Notes: generated by a model from the letters alone, not told the origin. A stretch of 64,000 nt of DNA from Platerodrilus igneus (GCA_036346225.1 JARFIW010001104.1:4242001-4306000), one strand, 5' to 3'. Shown: positions 28,972 to 41,859, counted from the first letter of the stretch. Numbers and translations: made by a program.

Positions 28972-30707
28972 GAAGTAATTTAAGTACCTATCAGAGTTAG
29001 TTGGTTTTTGATACCAATCTAATAAAATAATATTATTTGAATTTCCAATAACTAACGTATCTAAAAATGGTACTGCGTTTTTATTTTCTACTTCTACGGT
29101 AAACTGAATTTTTTCGTGATAACTGTTAAAAGTACCAAGTGTTTCCGTAATTTTATTTGCTGGTACAGATGTAATTATGTCATCAACAAATTTTTTTATG
29201 AAGGGTAGTTGAAAAGGAAGATTCTTTATTACTTCATCTAAAAGACTATCCATTACAATTTGTGCAATTATTGGACTTAAATGGGATCCCATAGGGCAAC
29301 CAAAAGTTTGAATATAATATTCATTTTTGAAGCTGAAATAACTACTATCAAATATGAATTCTATTATATCTAAAAATAATTGTTTTGGAATATTACATAT
29401 GTTTTTTATATTATTCCAAATGTTTTTGATGTTGTCTAGTACTAATTGTTTTGGAATATTAGTAAATAGTGACACTACATCCAAGCTTATTAAAACATAG
29501 TTGTTTGAGAGATGAAAATTATTATTATTTATGAATTTGGTAAAATCAAAAGAATCTGAAACATTATAATTATTATTAGTTGTTGATTTTTTTAAAATTT
29601 CTGCTATAAATTTTGATAATTTTTCGGTTGGGTTGTTTATAGAGGCTACAATTGGTCTTAATGGTGTATTATTCTTATGAATTTTTGGAATTCCATATAA
29701 TTTTGGTGCAGTACTACTATAATTGTTTAATTTTTTAATTCACTTTCTGTAATGAATTTGTTATCTTTTAGGTTTTTTATTAATTTTATGGTTTGTCTTT
29801 GAAATTTTGATGTAGGATCTGAATCAATCTTTTTGTAAGTAGAAATGTCGTTAACTAGGTCATACATTTTATCGTTATAGTCATTAACTGACATTGCCAC
29901 AGTAATATTTCCTTTATCGGCTTTAATGATGAGAAGATCCTTGGTGTTTTTTAAAAATTGTTTGCTTTTATTATAATCCAATAAAAAACTAGATTTTGGA
30001 TTAGAATTCTGATTTATATAATTAGTAATTATGTTTGTAATATAAGCTCTGCATAGGTTTTTTTTATCTTCTTGTACATCAATTATAATATCTTCTAAAT
30101 CTGCCAATAAGTTATTTATCGAGTGTTTGTTGAAAGTAGGAGGAATGCTAAACTTTGGACCTAAAGATAAAATTCTCTTAATGTCATCTGGAATATTAAT
30201 ACTACTGACATTGACAAACCATTTGTCAATGTTGTTAAATTGAGGTTTGTGTAATTTTGAAAGGTTGTCAATTTTTTTTAAATTATTAGTTTTAATTTTA
30301 TGAAATAGCTTGTTGTAAGCTGATAGTTGTCGTTTTTCATATTCTAAGTATATATAATTAGGGATAACAGTGGCACATTTCTTTTTAATCGTAATTAACT
30401 TCATTTCTGATGTTTTAACTAAATGGTGAGTTATTTTAATTTCCAAATTTAGAATTTTGATTTTTAGGCGATCACTGAAACGTTTTATTATTGGTGCTAA
30501 CACTTTACCATCACTTTCTAAAAGGTTGTATAAATTCTTGATGGCTTCTGGGATATGTCTTGGTAAAATACTCTTTTTTCTACATTGTAGGAGAAATACC
30601 TTTCTATAGTTAATTGATGCCAATTTGCTGTTTATTTTAGCCCAGCTTTTTAACAGTGATGTAGCTTCTGCTCCATATGTAATTGTAATTTGTTGGAAGA
30701 AACACAT
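28972..30707 (-). pseudogene. PLE-1 N-terminal part: reverse transcriptase, frameshifted and cut by insertion
   Basis: Starts at an ATG at 30705-30707 with a PLE-type N-terminal region (ITITYGAEATSLLKSWAKI; FLLQCRKKSILPRHIPEAI). Telomerase-related RT follows: KADKGNITVAMSVNDY (~29930), then after a frameshift at ~29735, YGIPKIHKN, SLDVVSLFTNIP (motif A Asp, ~29480), FGCPMGSHLSPIIAQIVMD (motif B), KKFVDDIITSVP (catalytic VDD, ~29190) and VPFLDTLV. Coding stops at LDWYQKPTNSDRYLNYF, where the 7.6 kb element entered. The RT motifs are intact; the frameshift and insertion disable the copy. Confidence 0.9.
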
Positions 30708-30756
30708 TTTCTTGATTAAATGAATTATTAATAACGACCTTCTTTATTTTAATTTT

Positions 30757-31401
30757 CCAAAACTATTGTGGGTTTTAGGTCGGCTGGATTATTTAAGAAA
30801 ACTCTTTTTTATAAACCTGAGCTTTCGGATTTATTTTAATCTTTTTCAAAGGTACTACAATTACAAAATTGATGAATAAACAGTAAATCATATTTTATAC
30901 TTACTAAGGTGAGGTTATATAATAAAATTGGCAATTAACATAAAAAGTTATTTTCGTTATAAATTTTTTTAAAATGTATATAACAACGCCAAATTACAAC
31001 AAGAGGTAAAAATATTATGTATATAAAATATTGATAATAAATAAAAGTCAAAAGTTTGATAGAAATTGTTATTAAAAGGCAACCTTAAAAAATGTTTATT
31101 ATAACTATGTATGTACCTGCGTGTAACACTGTGAGTGTATGTATGAGTCTGTATGTGTGTATGTCTGTATGTATGTGTAGTGTGTGTTTCTGTGTGTTTT
31201 TTTTTTGTTTGTAATATATTTAAGAGAAATTTATCTTATAGATCCATTGATAAATTTGTTGTTGTATGGTTGTTTTTATTTTTGATATTTAGAAGATACG
31301 TGTAGATACAATTTAAGTCATTAACATCTGTTCTTTTGTTCATAGTATTTTTTTGTTGGTAGATGTGGCACATTTCTAGAAACTCTCTTTTTGATTTTTT
31401 G

Positions 31402-31405
<4 letters not shown>
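30757..31405 (-). repeat. PLE-1 5' pLTR (partial tandem copy)
   Basis: Repeats 20130-20765 in the same orientation with few changes. It ends inside sequence matching the end of the GIY-YIG coding region, a hallmark of partial tandem PLE insertion. Contains the second hammerhead-like motif at 30815-30852. Confidence 0.88.

Positions 31406-31437
<32 letters not shown>
31406..31437. repeat. (TA)n array between PLE-1 and PLE-2
   Basis: About 15 TA units form the junction of two different Penelope-like elements. Confidence 0.95.
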
Positions 31438-31442
<5 letters not shown>

Positions 31443-31521
31443 CTACTTGTTGTTGGATATAATTATTGGGAACTATTTAGTTCGAAATGAAATGCTTGAG
31501 GTAGAATGTATTTATTTATAT

Positions 31522-31562
31522 ACCTGACGTTTAGAATCCTTTTTTGACTCTTTTTCGAAGGC
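31522..31562 (-). ncRNA. Hammerhead-like motif, PLE-2 left terminus
   Basis: On the minus strand CCTTCGAAAAA precedes a GAGTC/GATTC hairpin followed by TAAACGTCAGG. The partner copy on the plus strand at 34379-34418 keeps GAAACGTTAGG. Same order of parts as the PLE-1 motif but with different stem bases. Confidence 0.38.
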
Positions 31563-31937
31563 TACAATGGTGACAGTTAAAATACAATTAGGTGCATAAT
31601 AGAAAAACTTACATATAAATTTACATCAGCATTTTAACTTCAACTAGCAAAATCTTCACAAATTAAAACTTTAATAACAATAAAACTATAAAGAAGAATA
31701 AAACTAGATATTAATCATTAATGTAAAAAAATTTTGTTTGAAACTTATCGAAAAATTAAATAAATGTCAAATTTAAATTAAGGCATACGCCTTCTAAGGT
31801 ATCAAAATTATAATGTCTATGAAACGAGGATTGCATTTCTAACTATTAAATTTATAAAGCGAAGTGTAAACCGCACTTAGGTTGTCTATATCACTTTTGA
31901 ATTTAGATTGTTTTAGTTCTGTTTATATGATAAGATT

Positions 31938-34258
31938 CTAAAAAGTCTTTTTGTAGTCACGTTCAACTTCCATTATTTTGACATCAACAAAATTGGGGTT
32001 GTGGTGAGTGGTTTGGACATGTGACGCTAGTGCGCAGGACATCTTTCCTAGTTTGGCATCACTTTTGTGTTGTGTTAACCTTCTGCAAAGGTACTGTTTT
32101 GTTTGTCCAAGGTATAAGCCCCCACACGAGCATTTTACTTGATAGACGACGTTGCTTAACCATTGTCGGTCTGTCTTATCTTTGACTCGAGTAAATAGAT
32201 TTTTTATTGATTTGTTATAAGTATACGTAATTTTGATATTATTGTGCTTTAAAATTCTTGCTAAAGATGGAGAGAGTTTGTGAATGTAAGGGATGGTCTT
32301 ATGAGTGGTAGCGAGTTGAGTTTTTTTCGGTTTAACTTCTGTTGTATTGGCGTCTGTAAATAAAATTTTATTCACTGTGGATTTAGGAAAGCCGTTGTTA
32401 ATAAAGGTACGTTGAAGTTCCAAAAGGTTTTTGTGTAGATATTCGGGATCACATATTTTAAGAACTCTATTCTTCATGGCCAGGATAGTATTTATTTTGT
32501 GTTGGTAACGATGATCAGAATAATAATTTAGGTAACGGTCTGAATTTGTTGGTTTTTTATACCAGTCAAACTTGATAATATTTGTAGAGTCTCGTATGAC
32601 AACAGTATCAAGAAAAGGAATTTTTCGGTCCACCTCTATTTCATACGTAAATTGTAAGTGGTAATTGAATTTATTGAAGGCATCCAACACAATGTCAATC
32701 ATATTTTCGGGAATGCTACACGATGTCATCAACGTACTTTGCAAAGAATGGAAGATGGAACGGTAGTTGTGATAAGACTTCGTCAATCAAAGAATCCATC
32801 ACAATTTGAGCAAGAATTGGAGAGAGGAGAACCCATAGGTGTACCAAATTTTGTAAATAAAATCTTTTTCATAGCAGAAATACATGTTATTAAATATCAA
32901 ACTGACTGAACTTTTGAAACTGTCTAAAGATAAATTACAGTGTGGTGATATTAAATCCCACTTTTAGTTATGATTTTTGTGTTAGATCGAGTGGTATGTT
33001 GGTGAATAGTGATTTAACATCCAAAGAAATTAAAATGTGATTATTTGGTAAATGAAAATTTTTAAATTTAGTAACAAAGTTGAAGCTGTCCTTGATGTTG
33101 TATCCTGTTGTAATTGGAAAAGCTTTGCTGAGAATATCGGCTAGCCATTTAGCTAAAGGATATGTTGGTGTATCAATAGAGGAAATGATTGGTCGCAATT
33201 CCATTGTAGGCTTGTGTAGTTTCGGTAGTCCATAATATTTTCCAGGAACGGCGTTGTTGACTTTTAGTTGATTTTAACCTCGGTGCTGATCATCTTTTAT
33301 CAAATAAATATTGGATGTGTTCGTTGTTCTTTTTTTGGATGTTTTGTGTGGGATCTTTAACTAGAATATCGTATGTGTTTGTGTCGTTTAAAAGTTCTAA
33401 AGACTTGTCTATGTACTCTTGTTTGTTCATGATTACCGTGACTGCTCCTTTATCAGCCCTGGTTACTATTATATCTGGATTTTGTTTTAAAAATTTTTTG
33501 CAGTTGTTATATGCATCATTCTCAAAGCTAGATTGGCATTTATTGTTGGGATCAGAAATAAAGTTTGTAATACAGTTGGTAGTCTTAGCTCGTAGTGTGT
33601 TTTTATCTGTATTGGTGAGTTCATTTCTGTTAATTATTGATTCTGTTGAAGCTAATAGTTTCCCCATGTTGATCTCGAATGTGTTCATTTTAAATTAAAC
33701 TTTGGTCCTAGTGATAAGAAATTTTTACCTTTTCAGGTATGTCTTTGTTGCTACGGTTAACCACCCATTTGCTGTTGTCAATAAACCAAGATTTAAGTAT
33801 GAATTGATTGTTCTTTAAATTGTTAAACTTTTAGTATTTATTTTTCGTACTTGCATAAATCGTTTTTTGAAAACTGTGCTTGCCTAAACTCGAACTCATT
33901 TATATAGCACAATGGTAGGGTTAGTTGAAGAGAATTTTAAGCACTTTTATTTTGTTGCTATAAAATTAACATTCCGATGACTACTTTCAATTTCATAAGA
34001 AATAATTTTGGTTTCTAATTTGGAAATTGTGTCTTCGATATTACGTTGCTGTTTTTTGTTAGTAACATCCAAAGACTTTCTAATGCCTTTAATACGATTT
34101 AAAATGTGCGAAGGAGTAACATTTTCTCTTCTACACCTTTCCAAAAAGAAAACTTTATTTTTTAGATTTGCTAGTTTAGTTGTAGTATTCGCCCATTCTT
34201 TTAAATTCTTAACTGTTGCACCACCATAATTAAGTTTGATGTGGTCGTAGAATCCCAT
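31938..34258 (-). pseudogene. PLE-2 polyprotein (RT and GIY-YIG endonuclease), frameshifted
   Basis: Starts MGFYDHIKLNYGGATVKNLKEW at 34258, with FFLERCRRENVTPSHIL. The piece 33688-33290 has TRADKGAVTVIMNKQEY. RT motif A is SLDVKSLFTNIPLD (~33000). Motifs B and C (~32880-32740) lie in shifted frames and include the Tyr-Val-Asp-Asp region at ~32740. IPFLDTVVIRDSTN and WYKKPTNSDRYLNYYSDH are at ~32600-32520. The GIY-YIG part is NVVYQVKCSCGGLYLGQTKQYL, LTQHKSDAKLG and SCALASHVQTTHH (~32170-31990). At least three frame changes inactivate it. Same domain order as PLE-1 but clearly a separate family. Confidence 0.88.
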
Positions 34259-34261
34259 GTT

Positions 34262-34544
34262 GTATATAAAATATGATTTGACAAAATGTCAAGTAATTAC
34301 GAACTGCTTTAAATAAAAACTACTTGTTGTTGGATATAATTATTGGGAACTAATTGTATTTTAACTGTCACCATTGTAGCCTTCGAAAAAGAGTCAAAAA
34401 AGGATTCGAAACGTTAGGTATATAAATAAATACATTCTACCTCAAGCATTTCATTTCGAACTAAATAGTTCCCAATAATTATATCCAACAACAAGTAGTT
34501 TTTATTTAAAGCAGTTCGTAATTACTTGACATTTTGTCAAATCA

Positions 34545-34555
<11 letters not shown>
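34262..34555. repeat. Terminal hairpin of PLE-2
   Basis: Arms of about 95 bp (34262-34358 and ~34455-34555) are near-perfect inverse copies, sharing TTTGACAAAATGTCAAGTAA and AACTACTTGTTGTTGGAT. The ~100 bp loop carries the hammerhead-like motif at 34379-34418. Confidence 0.85.

Positions 34556-34592
<37 letters not shown>
34547..34592. repeat. (TA)n array at right edge of PLE-2
   Basis: About 22 TA units immediately following the terminal hairpin. Confidence 0.95.
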
Positions 34593-34595
<3 letters not shown>

Positions 34596-36213
34596 GTGAT
34601 ACTGTAGCAAAACCACTATGCGCCCTTTTTGTGAATTAAAACGGTAAAAAATTTTAATCTGTAAATTTTTGATTTTTAATGTATAATTTTAATTGCGTCG
34701 GCTAGCTCAATTTTTAAATTACGCACGGAGCTTGCGACAATACGACAAATAAAGGGTTTAAATTTACCTTCTACCTCTCCTTCCTGTTCTAATCTTTAAA
34801 CCAAAACACCATTAAGCACAAATTATCATAATGTTCTCAAAAATATCTACAACGTATGAAAAGTTTAAAGATTCTCTAAATTAATAATTATCATTCCCAA
34901 AGATGATCAAAAAGCCAGCAAAATCACTATTATTATTATTATTATTATTATTAACTGAAGCCTGATGAACGTTCATTCAACTTCTTTAAATAATTACATA
35001 ATTTACAACGTATACTAAAAAAAAACGATCCTTGCCCACTCCTCATATAAATTATCATGAAAGCAATTTTTAAAATATTTAAATTAGAAATATTCAATAA
35101 AATGTTAATTTTTAAATCATTCAGTTTAGAAATGTCCAACGAAATATTCACAAATAAAATAATAAAACATTCAGATTGGCAGATAGCCTTAAATCACTCT
35201 AGCGTCCTCCATTAAACTCCTTGGCAATTGATAGTTGAAGTAAATGCTTGTTGCATTTCCACATTTGTTCCAGTAATTATTTAGAATTGTCTTCCAGTAT
35301 TTATTTAAACTTGTTCCCCAGTAATTATTTAGAATTCTTTTTATTAAGGTAACATTAGAATTTAAATTAAAACAACTTTTAGTTACTTACGCCTTTTGAG
35401 GATAAAACGTGAAACCCATTAATTTTCTATAATTACAATGGTATTATTTGACACTTTACAATTAATCACTTTAGGTAAATATCTTTGTTTTAAGAGACGT
35501 GAACTAAGCCTTACTTCATGGCGAAATGTTTTGTTTACAAATCCGGTCATATTTAAATGCACCGTCTATTTATTGACAAGCACAAAGTTCATCGTTGTGT
35601 ATAAAACTTTCATACCAGGTTTTCGGATATTCCATCGTATTTATATTGTATGTTAACATCAACGCGTTTCTTTTCTTACGTACCATTTCAAGTTAATAGC
35701 ATTGATTCGCTAAGATTTTCATACTTTTAGATAAGTAAACCATTGTTTGTTCAAATAAATTTGGTCAACTTTGTTTTTTAATTACCATGCTTTGTTTGTT
35801 TCCAATAAATCAGGGGCCGATTTGAATTCTCTAGTCACGTAGACGACTACAATGTATGCAATAAATTATATGCGTTTGCCATCCTACGCATTATTAAACC
35901 TCTTTGTATTAATTAGGATTCTTGATGTAATAACGTTGCGTTATCCACGCATGTCGCGTTTCAGCTTGCATTTATGTTATTTAACGACTTGCGGATTTGT
36001 TTTATTCAAATAAATCATCAAAATATTTTTCATTAACTGAATTAATTACGATTTTTATTCATCTTCAGGGCGTTGTGATTTATTATCCAGTCTAATCATC
36101 GTATTTCTTGTTTTCTTCAGAAAACTGTGTCATTTTCTGAGCCCTTATGTATTTTATGTGGAGTGCGCTATACTCTTGGTCTTAACTACCCTTAAATGAC
36201 CCTATTAACACAG

Positions 36214-36214
<1 letters not shown>
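34593..36214. other. Intergenic, no recognisable gene
   Basis: AT-rich. Contains an (ATT)n microsatellite at about 34926-34952 and a local repeat (CCAGTAATTATTTAGAATT at ~35270 and ~35315). Short ORFs show no family motif. Confidence 0.5.

Positions 36215-36255
<41 letters not shown>
36215..36255. repeat. (TA)n array at the inner end of unit A copy 3
   Basis: About 20 TA units followed by TTCTTATG, the same junction as at 12195. Confidence 0.95.
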
Positions 36256-36257
<2 letters not shown>

Positions 36258-37901
36258 TTATGCTCACCCCTTTCTTTTTTTATGATATGATATTTATTTT
36301 AAACTATGGTTTATTTATTTACAATTTTTATATATTTGATAGTGTGAAAATTTTGACTCTTATATTTCGTGCTTTAACTAAGTTTGGTTGGTCTACAAAA
36401 CAAAACTATATGAATATGCCTCGACTATTGAAACTCGCCTTCTCAGGGTATCCACACCTACCTACCGTGGGTTCAGTGATAGGTAGATGGTCACTACACC
36501 AACCAAACTGCACTACCTTTTTTTAGTACTTGTAACCTTATATTCGTATATGCCAAATTTTTAATAAGCAGATCCACGTAGCCTTGTGCCAAATCAATTA
36601 CTCTTACCAATTTGACTTTGACGTATCAAAAAACACAGTACTCACCTGATTTACGCGTCGCTGTAGGCCTCTCTGAACTCTGGCTCAAAATCTCTATCAC
36701 CGGATAGGTCTTCACACTGCGTTGCACTATCACTATGGCTCCTCTGCTTTCCAGACACCAGGTTTTGCTATACTTAATTTTGATATTCACCCAAATCTAT
36801 AAATAATGACCTAATTTAGAATTTTGAATACCTTGCAATTTTACTTCCCCCGCGCTAATTTTCCTATAATTATGCCTTTTTTCCGTATAATACTCCTGCT
36901 AATCCAACGCTATCCTTTCTTTAATCTGCTCGTTGCAATTCTATGCTCCTTTCTGGTTTCCACTCAATACCAATCTATCCGCAATGCACTATCCAAATCA
37001 CTCCAAGTAGTTTCTCCTTCAGTCTAATAAATCCAATCCAATTCCTTTCTGCCTTAATCCAACTCGTTCCATACAACCACTATTAATTCCGCCTGTTTCA
37101 ATGTCGCTCCAATTCACTCTTACAACTTTCCACCCGTCTTTACTATTATTATTATTCCACTCACTTATCTATACTCTTCTTTGTTTCAATTAAAGACTTG
37201 AACTTTTCAAAATAATTTATTTACTCTTTTTAATATTCAAATTAGCGCAGTATACAAAAAAAACACGTCTTGTTACAAAAATATTTTAATCGAACCTCGT
37301 TATTTATGATTACCTAGGTGATACCACCTTTTAAATTATGCCTACTCTTTATACATTTTACAAATCCCCCATCCAATTAAATCGTCCCAACTAGTTTGTG
37401 TCACTAATACCTATAATTCATCTTTTACACTTTACAATTTTATATTTAAATGTTCAATCATTGGTTCATATGACCGCGTCATCCTTCAATCAGCTTTGAC
37501 AATATTTTCACTTATAATTTTGATACTACAAGTTTGTCCAAAGGTTGATTCTACTAAATAAGTGCCGAAATGTTTCACATATAAACCTGGTTCTGTGTGG
37601 TGAATAGTGGAACTTCTACAGACGCATCCGGTTTTTCGATCAGCAAATGTACATTTTTTGGCTTATTAACGTACAGCTTAGTATAAATCCTTGAATACTG
37701 TGCTTTCTCACGTCATCAAGTCATTGTTTTACGTCTTGGCACTTCTACTTTGACTAATATACTTCAAATACTTCACCATTTGTAAAGTACGGCAAACACA
37801 AAATTTTCAGTTACGTGATCTGATATTTGGCTTTATTTAGCATATACACAAACTTCAAACAAAATAATCTTTATACCCTTTTAGCTATCACTAACATTTT
37901 A
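36256..37901 (-). mobile_element. Unit A, copy 3 (single, non-inverted)
   Basis: Matches the right arm of the 10.4-13.9 kb inverted repeat along its length: AGTTTGGTTGG near 36380, CATATGCCTCGACTATTGAAA-like block at ~36410, the exon-like block at 36646-36796, ACGCATCCGG at ~37620 and GTAAAGTACGGCAAA at ~37785. Ends at another short (TA)n at 37902-37914. It shows that one arm can exist alone. Confidence 0.75.
36646..36796 (-). other. Exon-like block in unit A, copy 3
   Basis: On the minus strand an acceptor (ATTTATAG) and donor GTGAGTACTG flank a 151-base block homologous to 11566-11708. Starts IWVNIKI in the equivalent frame. Splice signals are kept in all three copies. Confidence 0.38.
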
Positions 37902-37914
37902 TTATATATATATT

Positions 37915-39968
37915 ATTGTGTTCTTAAGCTCTCTAATACGTCTCTGGAATCATGCCCCACTGTTGGACTGACATAATATTGTGTAGCTGAAGTCGAATCT
38001 TTGCCTCGGCTGCTCATAATAATTCCTCTTCTTCTCAATTTCCTAATAATATTGATACCTACCTGTTACATCCAAAACCTTTCTCGCAATATCCTCATGC
38101 CGAAACCTAAATAGACATTCACACCAATCACACACTCAAAAATAACTCAGTTGACCAAATATATCACACTCTATTTAGATTAGATCCATAATACATTTTA
38201 AAACACCATTCCTTTAAATACATCCATAAAGTTTAATAATTTTATAATAATAATCATGCAAAGTGATAACCTTTTAAACACATATATTTTGATTTAAAGT
38301 AAGAGGGCGTTCCTCATTCCTTACGTTGCCCTTTTGGTTTTAGCATGAGCTCTTAATAATACTCTACAACTGTGCATATAAATTTCTTACACTACCAAAT
38401 ATCAATAAGTACTCTACACCTCTTTACAACAATTGGTTATTTGTAAATTCATTAATTATTTTTAAAGAACAATTTTCTTTTAAAGTCCCATAAATGTCTG
38501 TTCATAAAATAACAAATAATAATAAAACACATCAAACTCAAATCCAAATAATCACAAACACCATAAAAATATTCACCACTCAATGTTCTATTTTATCGCC
38601 TACCTGGTTTTTATCTTCTAAGTGTGCTCCCCCATCTAGCTCCTTGAAGATGCTGCCGTTTAGTAGATACTCATTCCATCAACTAACTCCCTGGTCCAGT
38701 TACCATATCTGCCATGCATACCGCTGTGTACAATTTCCACTCCAAAAATTTCAATCTCCAAACTTAACTTTTATTATTCAAACATCGCTTTTTTGTATCA
38801 CTCAAACACTTTCAAACTTTAATTTTGCATTCCAATACCAAATTTAACAAGCCTTGTACTTACATACCACTTTAACGTTTTACCACAAAGATGCTTTATT
38901 AGCTTTTACATAAAATTTTATTAACTTGCACTAGTTTACTTGAAAGTAACTATTATTACCAATGCTGGATGAAATCAGAACAAAAAAGAGAACGAGGTCC
39001 CTCTCTGCCAGTGACTATATAAGTAAATCCTCCCCTGTTTTAAATTGGCACGTACACTTGTATACCCGTTCCTAAAATTCTGGAAAATCTTATCTAACCG
39101 CTTGTTGTTTCAGCGAAAAAACCCCTAACAAACCTCGGATTCATGTGAATTTTTATAACGAACATAACAATACTTGGTAATTCGCTTCAAACTGTCACTC
39201 CGTTGTTCGAATTTAGCCTCTACATCTTTATTTGTCAACGACTCCAACTTGAACAAACATCTTTCATCTCCCTTGTACCTATAACTTTATCTAACACATA
39301 CGCTTCCACCAGCTGGATCTCTGCCCTTCTTGTACAATTGACACCAATCACCTTGCTTGGCTCCATTCTCCCACTTTTTAACAGATTCGTGTTTGCTTTT
39401 AAATATCCTTGAAATTATCAATTTTATTTAGGTCTCCCAACTATACTGCCTCCTGAATTGTGTATACGCATCCCTCTTGCACTCATTCTATTCTGTCTTG
39501 TTTTTTTGTTGGCTCTTCACTATACGACCTCCAAGATTGAAATTAATATTTTAACCACAAAACCGCGTTTACATTAATCCCAACGGCTGTTCTTTTCCAA
39601 TAACCTATTAAAGTTTGTTTGTTGCCAAACTGACCGAGAACTATTATCTCCCTTTGTTTTGTTTAAACGTGTCGGATTTTACGATTGAAAACAGAAGTGT
39701 TGCTTTAACACCTGTTCCACGCTTTTAGACTTTTATATAATAACTTTACTACCAATTTAAATACGTTAAAATGATTTTACCCCAATTATTATTTATTCTG
39801 CTTTATGTTTATACAAACATTATGTTACATTATCCTTGGCTAAATTACATTGATCTTACATTACTATACACTACTTAAGCTAAAAAAAAAATTTGTTAAA
39901 AATATTCCAACTCCCTACTTAAATAGATTTGTTTTTCTTTATTCAAAAGTTCTCAACCTATGAGTTCA
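37915..39968 (-). repeat. Gypsy 3' LTR, truncated at its end
   Basis: Matches 43185-45251 throughout (GCTCTCTAATACGTCTCTGG; GAAGATGCTGCC; CACGCTTTTAGACTTTTATA). On the minus strand it starts TGAACTCATAGG at 39968. A purine-rich AAGGGCAGAAG lies just upstream on that strand (39979-39969), a plausible polypurine tract. Confidence 0.88.
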
Positions 39969-40303
39969 CTTCTGCCCTTATATATCCCAATGACCCCTTA
40001 ATTACTCGATACTATCCCCCTATTCTAATAGAAGGGACAACACAAATTTGGTGTTTTCTTTAAATTCAAATACCCTCAAATTAATTCTGTATGTACATCT
40101 ATCACTATCCTTATTATCTAATCAATCACTATTATGTTACATCTATCAATATTCTTCTACTTATCCCTATTCTTGATATTTTATACCTATCCCTATTATG
40201 TTTATCTATTACTATCTATTCACACCTAACTCTATTTATCTTTCACTATCTATCTACACCTATCTCTATTTATCACTATCTGTCTACACCTATATCTATT
40301 TCT

Positions 40304-40909
40304 TTATTTAAATCTAATTCTTTTCCTAATTCGCCATGTCATCCTCCTCACATATTTAATAACTTGCACCCTTGTTTTTTCTCCGATTCCTATCACTATT
40401 ATGTTATTTACTTCGTATAAAATAAAATTATCCTCTACGTCCTGATTCTTAACTTGTTTTTCATTTACTACTACTGCTTCTGATGTAGACAAACCAAACG
40501 ATACCACTTTACCATTATCACATTTTCCCTCTGTGGAAAACCCTGCGTACCTTCTAGAATTACGATGCAAAGGAATTAACCAGAACTAATTTCTCAAATT
40601 AAGCTTGCTAAAAATACGTTTGCCACTTAACCGTGCTAAAAGTGTGTCCATGGACGGTGGACAATGAAACTGTGGTTTAGTTCGTTGATTGATCTTTTGC
40701 GCGTCCAAACATAAACGAATACTTCCATCTTTCTTCTTAACGACCACCAACGGATTCAAAAAATGTGCGTTTGAAACTTCTATTATGCCCTCTTCTAACA
40801 TTTTTACAACTTCTTGGTATACCTGATTTCTATATGCTGCGGGTATAGGATAAATTTTTATATTGAATGGCTCCGAGTTATCGACCTCTAACACATGTTC
40901 GTACCCCAA
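40304..40909 (-). pseudogene. Gypsy reverse transcriptase fragment, truncated by internal deletion
   Basis: Minus-strand coding holds the RT fingers and start of the palm: IIEVSNAHFLNPLVVVKKKDGSIRL-type sequence, DAQKINQRT, then FSKLNLRN. In the last the catalytic motif-A Asp position reads Asn. After a stop it continues FWLIPLHRNSRRYAGFSTEGK. At about 40505 it changes abruptly to unrelated pol-tail sequence (VVSFGLSTSEAVVVN ... YVRRMTWRIRKRIRF). The rest of RT, RNase H and integrase are gone. Deletion plus residue change make it non-functional. Confidence 0.8.
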
Positions 40910-41185
40910 TGCTGTGCTAGCTTGTACTCCTACTAGCTCAGAATGTTTTCTTAATGAATTTTATACTCTTTCAGCTTTCTCCTCTGGACATTTAAAAGTA
41001 TTTATTATTTTCTCCTCTTCTTCATATACTTCTAACACATTTACATTCAACCTAGTGTCATCATAAGTGACCTCATACCTACTCATCCAGGGCAACTCTA
41101 TGTCCCTTACCTTCATCAAATTCTTATCACAATTAATTATAATTCCCATCTTCCTTATACAATCCGCTCCTATAATACTTTTGAA

Positions 41186-41494
41186 TTATAGTCCAGGAAC
41201 GATGATAAACTCCTGCTCACAGCTAACTAATCCAATTTCTACTCTTAACATGACCATACTATTGACTATCGCAAACTTTTTCTTGTTAGGAGCTACTAGA
41301 TGACTTCTTTGTCTCGGCATAACTCTATTTCTAATTTTATCTTGGATCTCCTTGACGAATTCCTCCGATATCAAACTCGCCTCCGCTCCTAAATCGAGCA
41401 ACGATCCTACACGCCTATTTAAGATTTTAATTTCAACTATCAGCAAACAAATTTTTTCTTCTTTTTCTGGTTCCTTCTCCTCTTCGATGTCCAT
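41186..41494 (-). pseudogene. Gypsy aspartic protease domain
   Basis: Encodes RRVGSLLDLGAEASLISEEF, a retropepsin active-site loop in which the residue after the catalytic Asp is Leu, not the usual Thr/Ser. MPRQRSHLVAPNKKKFAIVN and a hydrophobic C-terminal strand follow. It would cleave the gag-pol polyprotein. The altered DLG triad probably impairs it. Lies between gag and RT as expected. Confidence 0.75.
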
Positions 41495-41859
41495 AAATTT
41501 GCGTGGATGTTCATACTTAAAAATATTAATTTCTAGTGGTTTATCCTTCTTTAAAAATCCTGCCTAGCTCGGGTCTCTCCACTAGGTCCTGGTTGTTCTT
41601 CCACAACTTATGCATATGTCCTACGGTTCATGTCTTGTCCCTCAGATCTCTCCCTATTATCCATATTCGTCGACATCCTATTGATTTCGGGTGAACTATG
41701 TTGGCTTTGTATCCCAGGTCTTGGAACAGCTCCCCTCGTGCTGCTGTTGCTCATGAAATAGTTTCCCCTTGGTCCCCAAATATTCCTAAAATTTTGATTG
41801 GTCCCGCTTTGAGTAAACGCATTATCTCTCCTAGCCTCGAATCGTACTGCATTTATATT

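Larger units (their letters stand above)
31438..34555 (-). mobile_element. PLE-2: Penelope-like element with inverted terminal repeats
   Basis: Left terminal block 31438-31605 (AACTACTTGTTGTTGGAT ... GGTGACAGTTAAAATACAA) matches the inverse of 34358-34510. The right end 34262-34555 is itself a hairpin. ORF pieces lie between on the minus strand: N-terminal 34258-33947, linker 33688-33290, RT 33240-32540, GIY-YIG ~32180-31940. Bordered by (TA)n on both sides. Confidence 0.88.

Noticed and set aside
33315..33698. 127-codon plus-strand hydrophobic ORF
   Set aside because: It is the antisense shadow of the PLE-2 linker coding on the minus strand.
35438..35656. 72-codon ORF with a possible membrane segment
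   Set aside because: Short, no homology recognised, no splice or promoter context.
40091..40420. 109-codon ORF rich in Tyr/His/Ser/Ile repeats (YHYLSTPISI)
   Set aside because: A low-complexity antisense frame of the gypsy 3' untranslated region with CTATC-type repeats.
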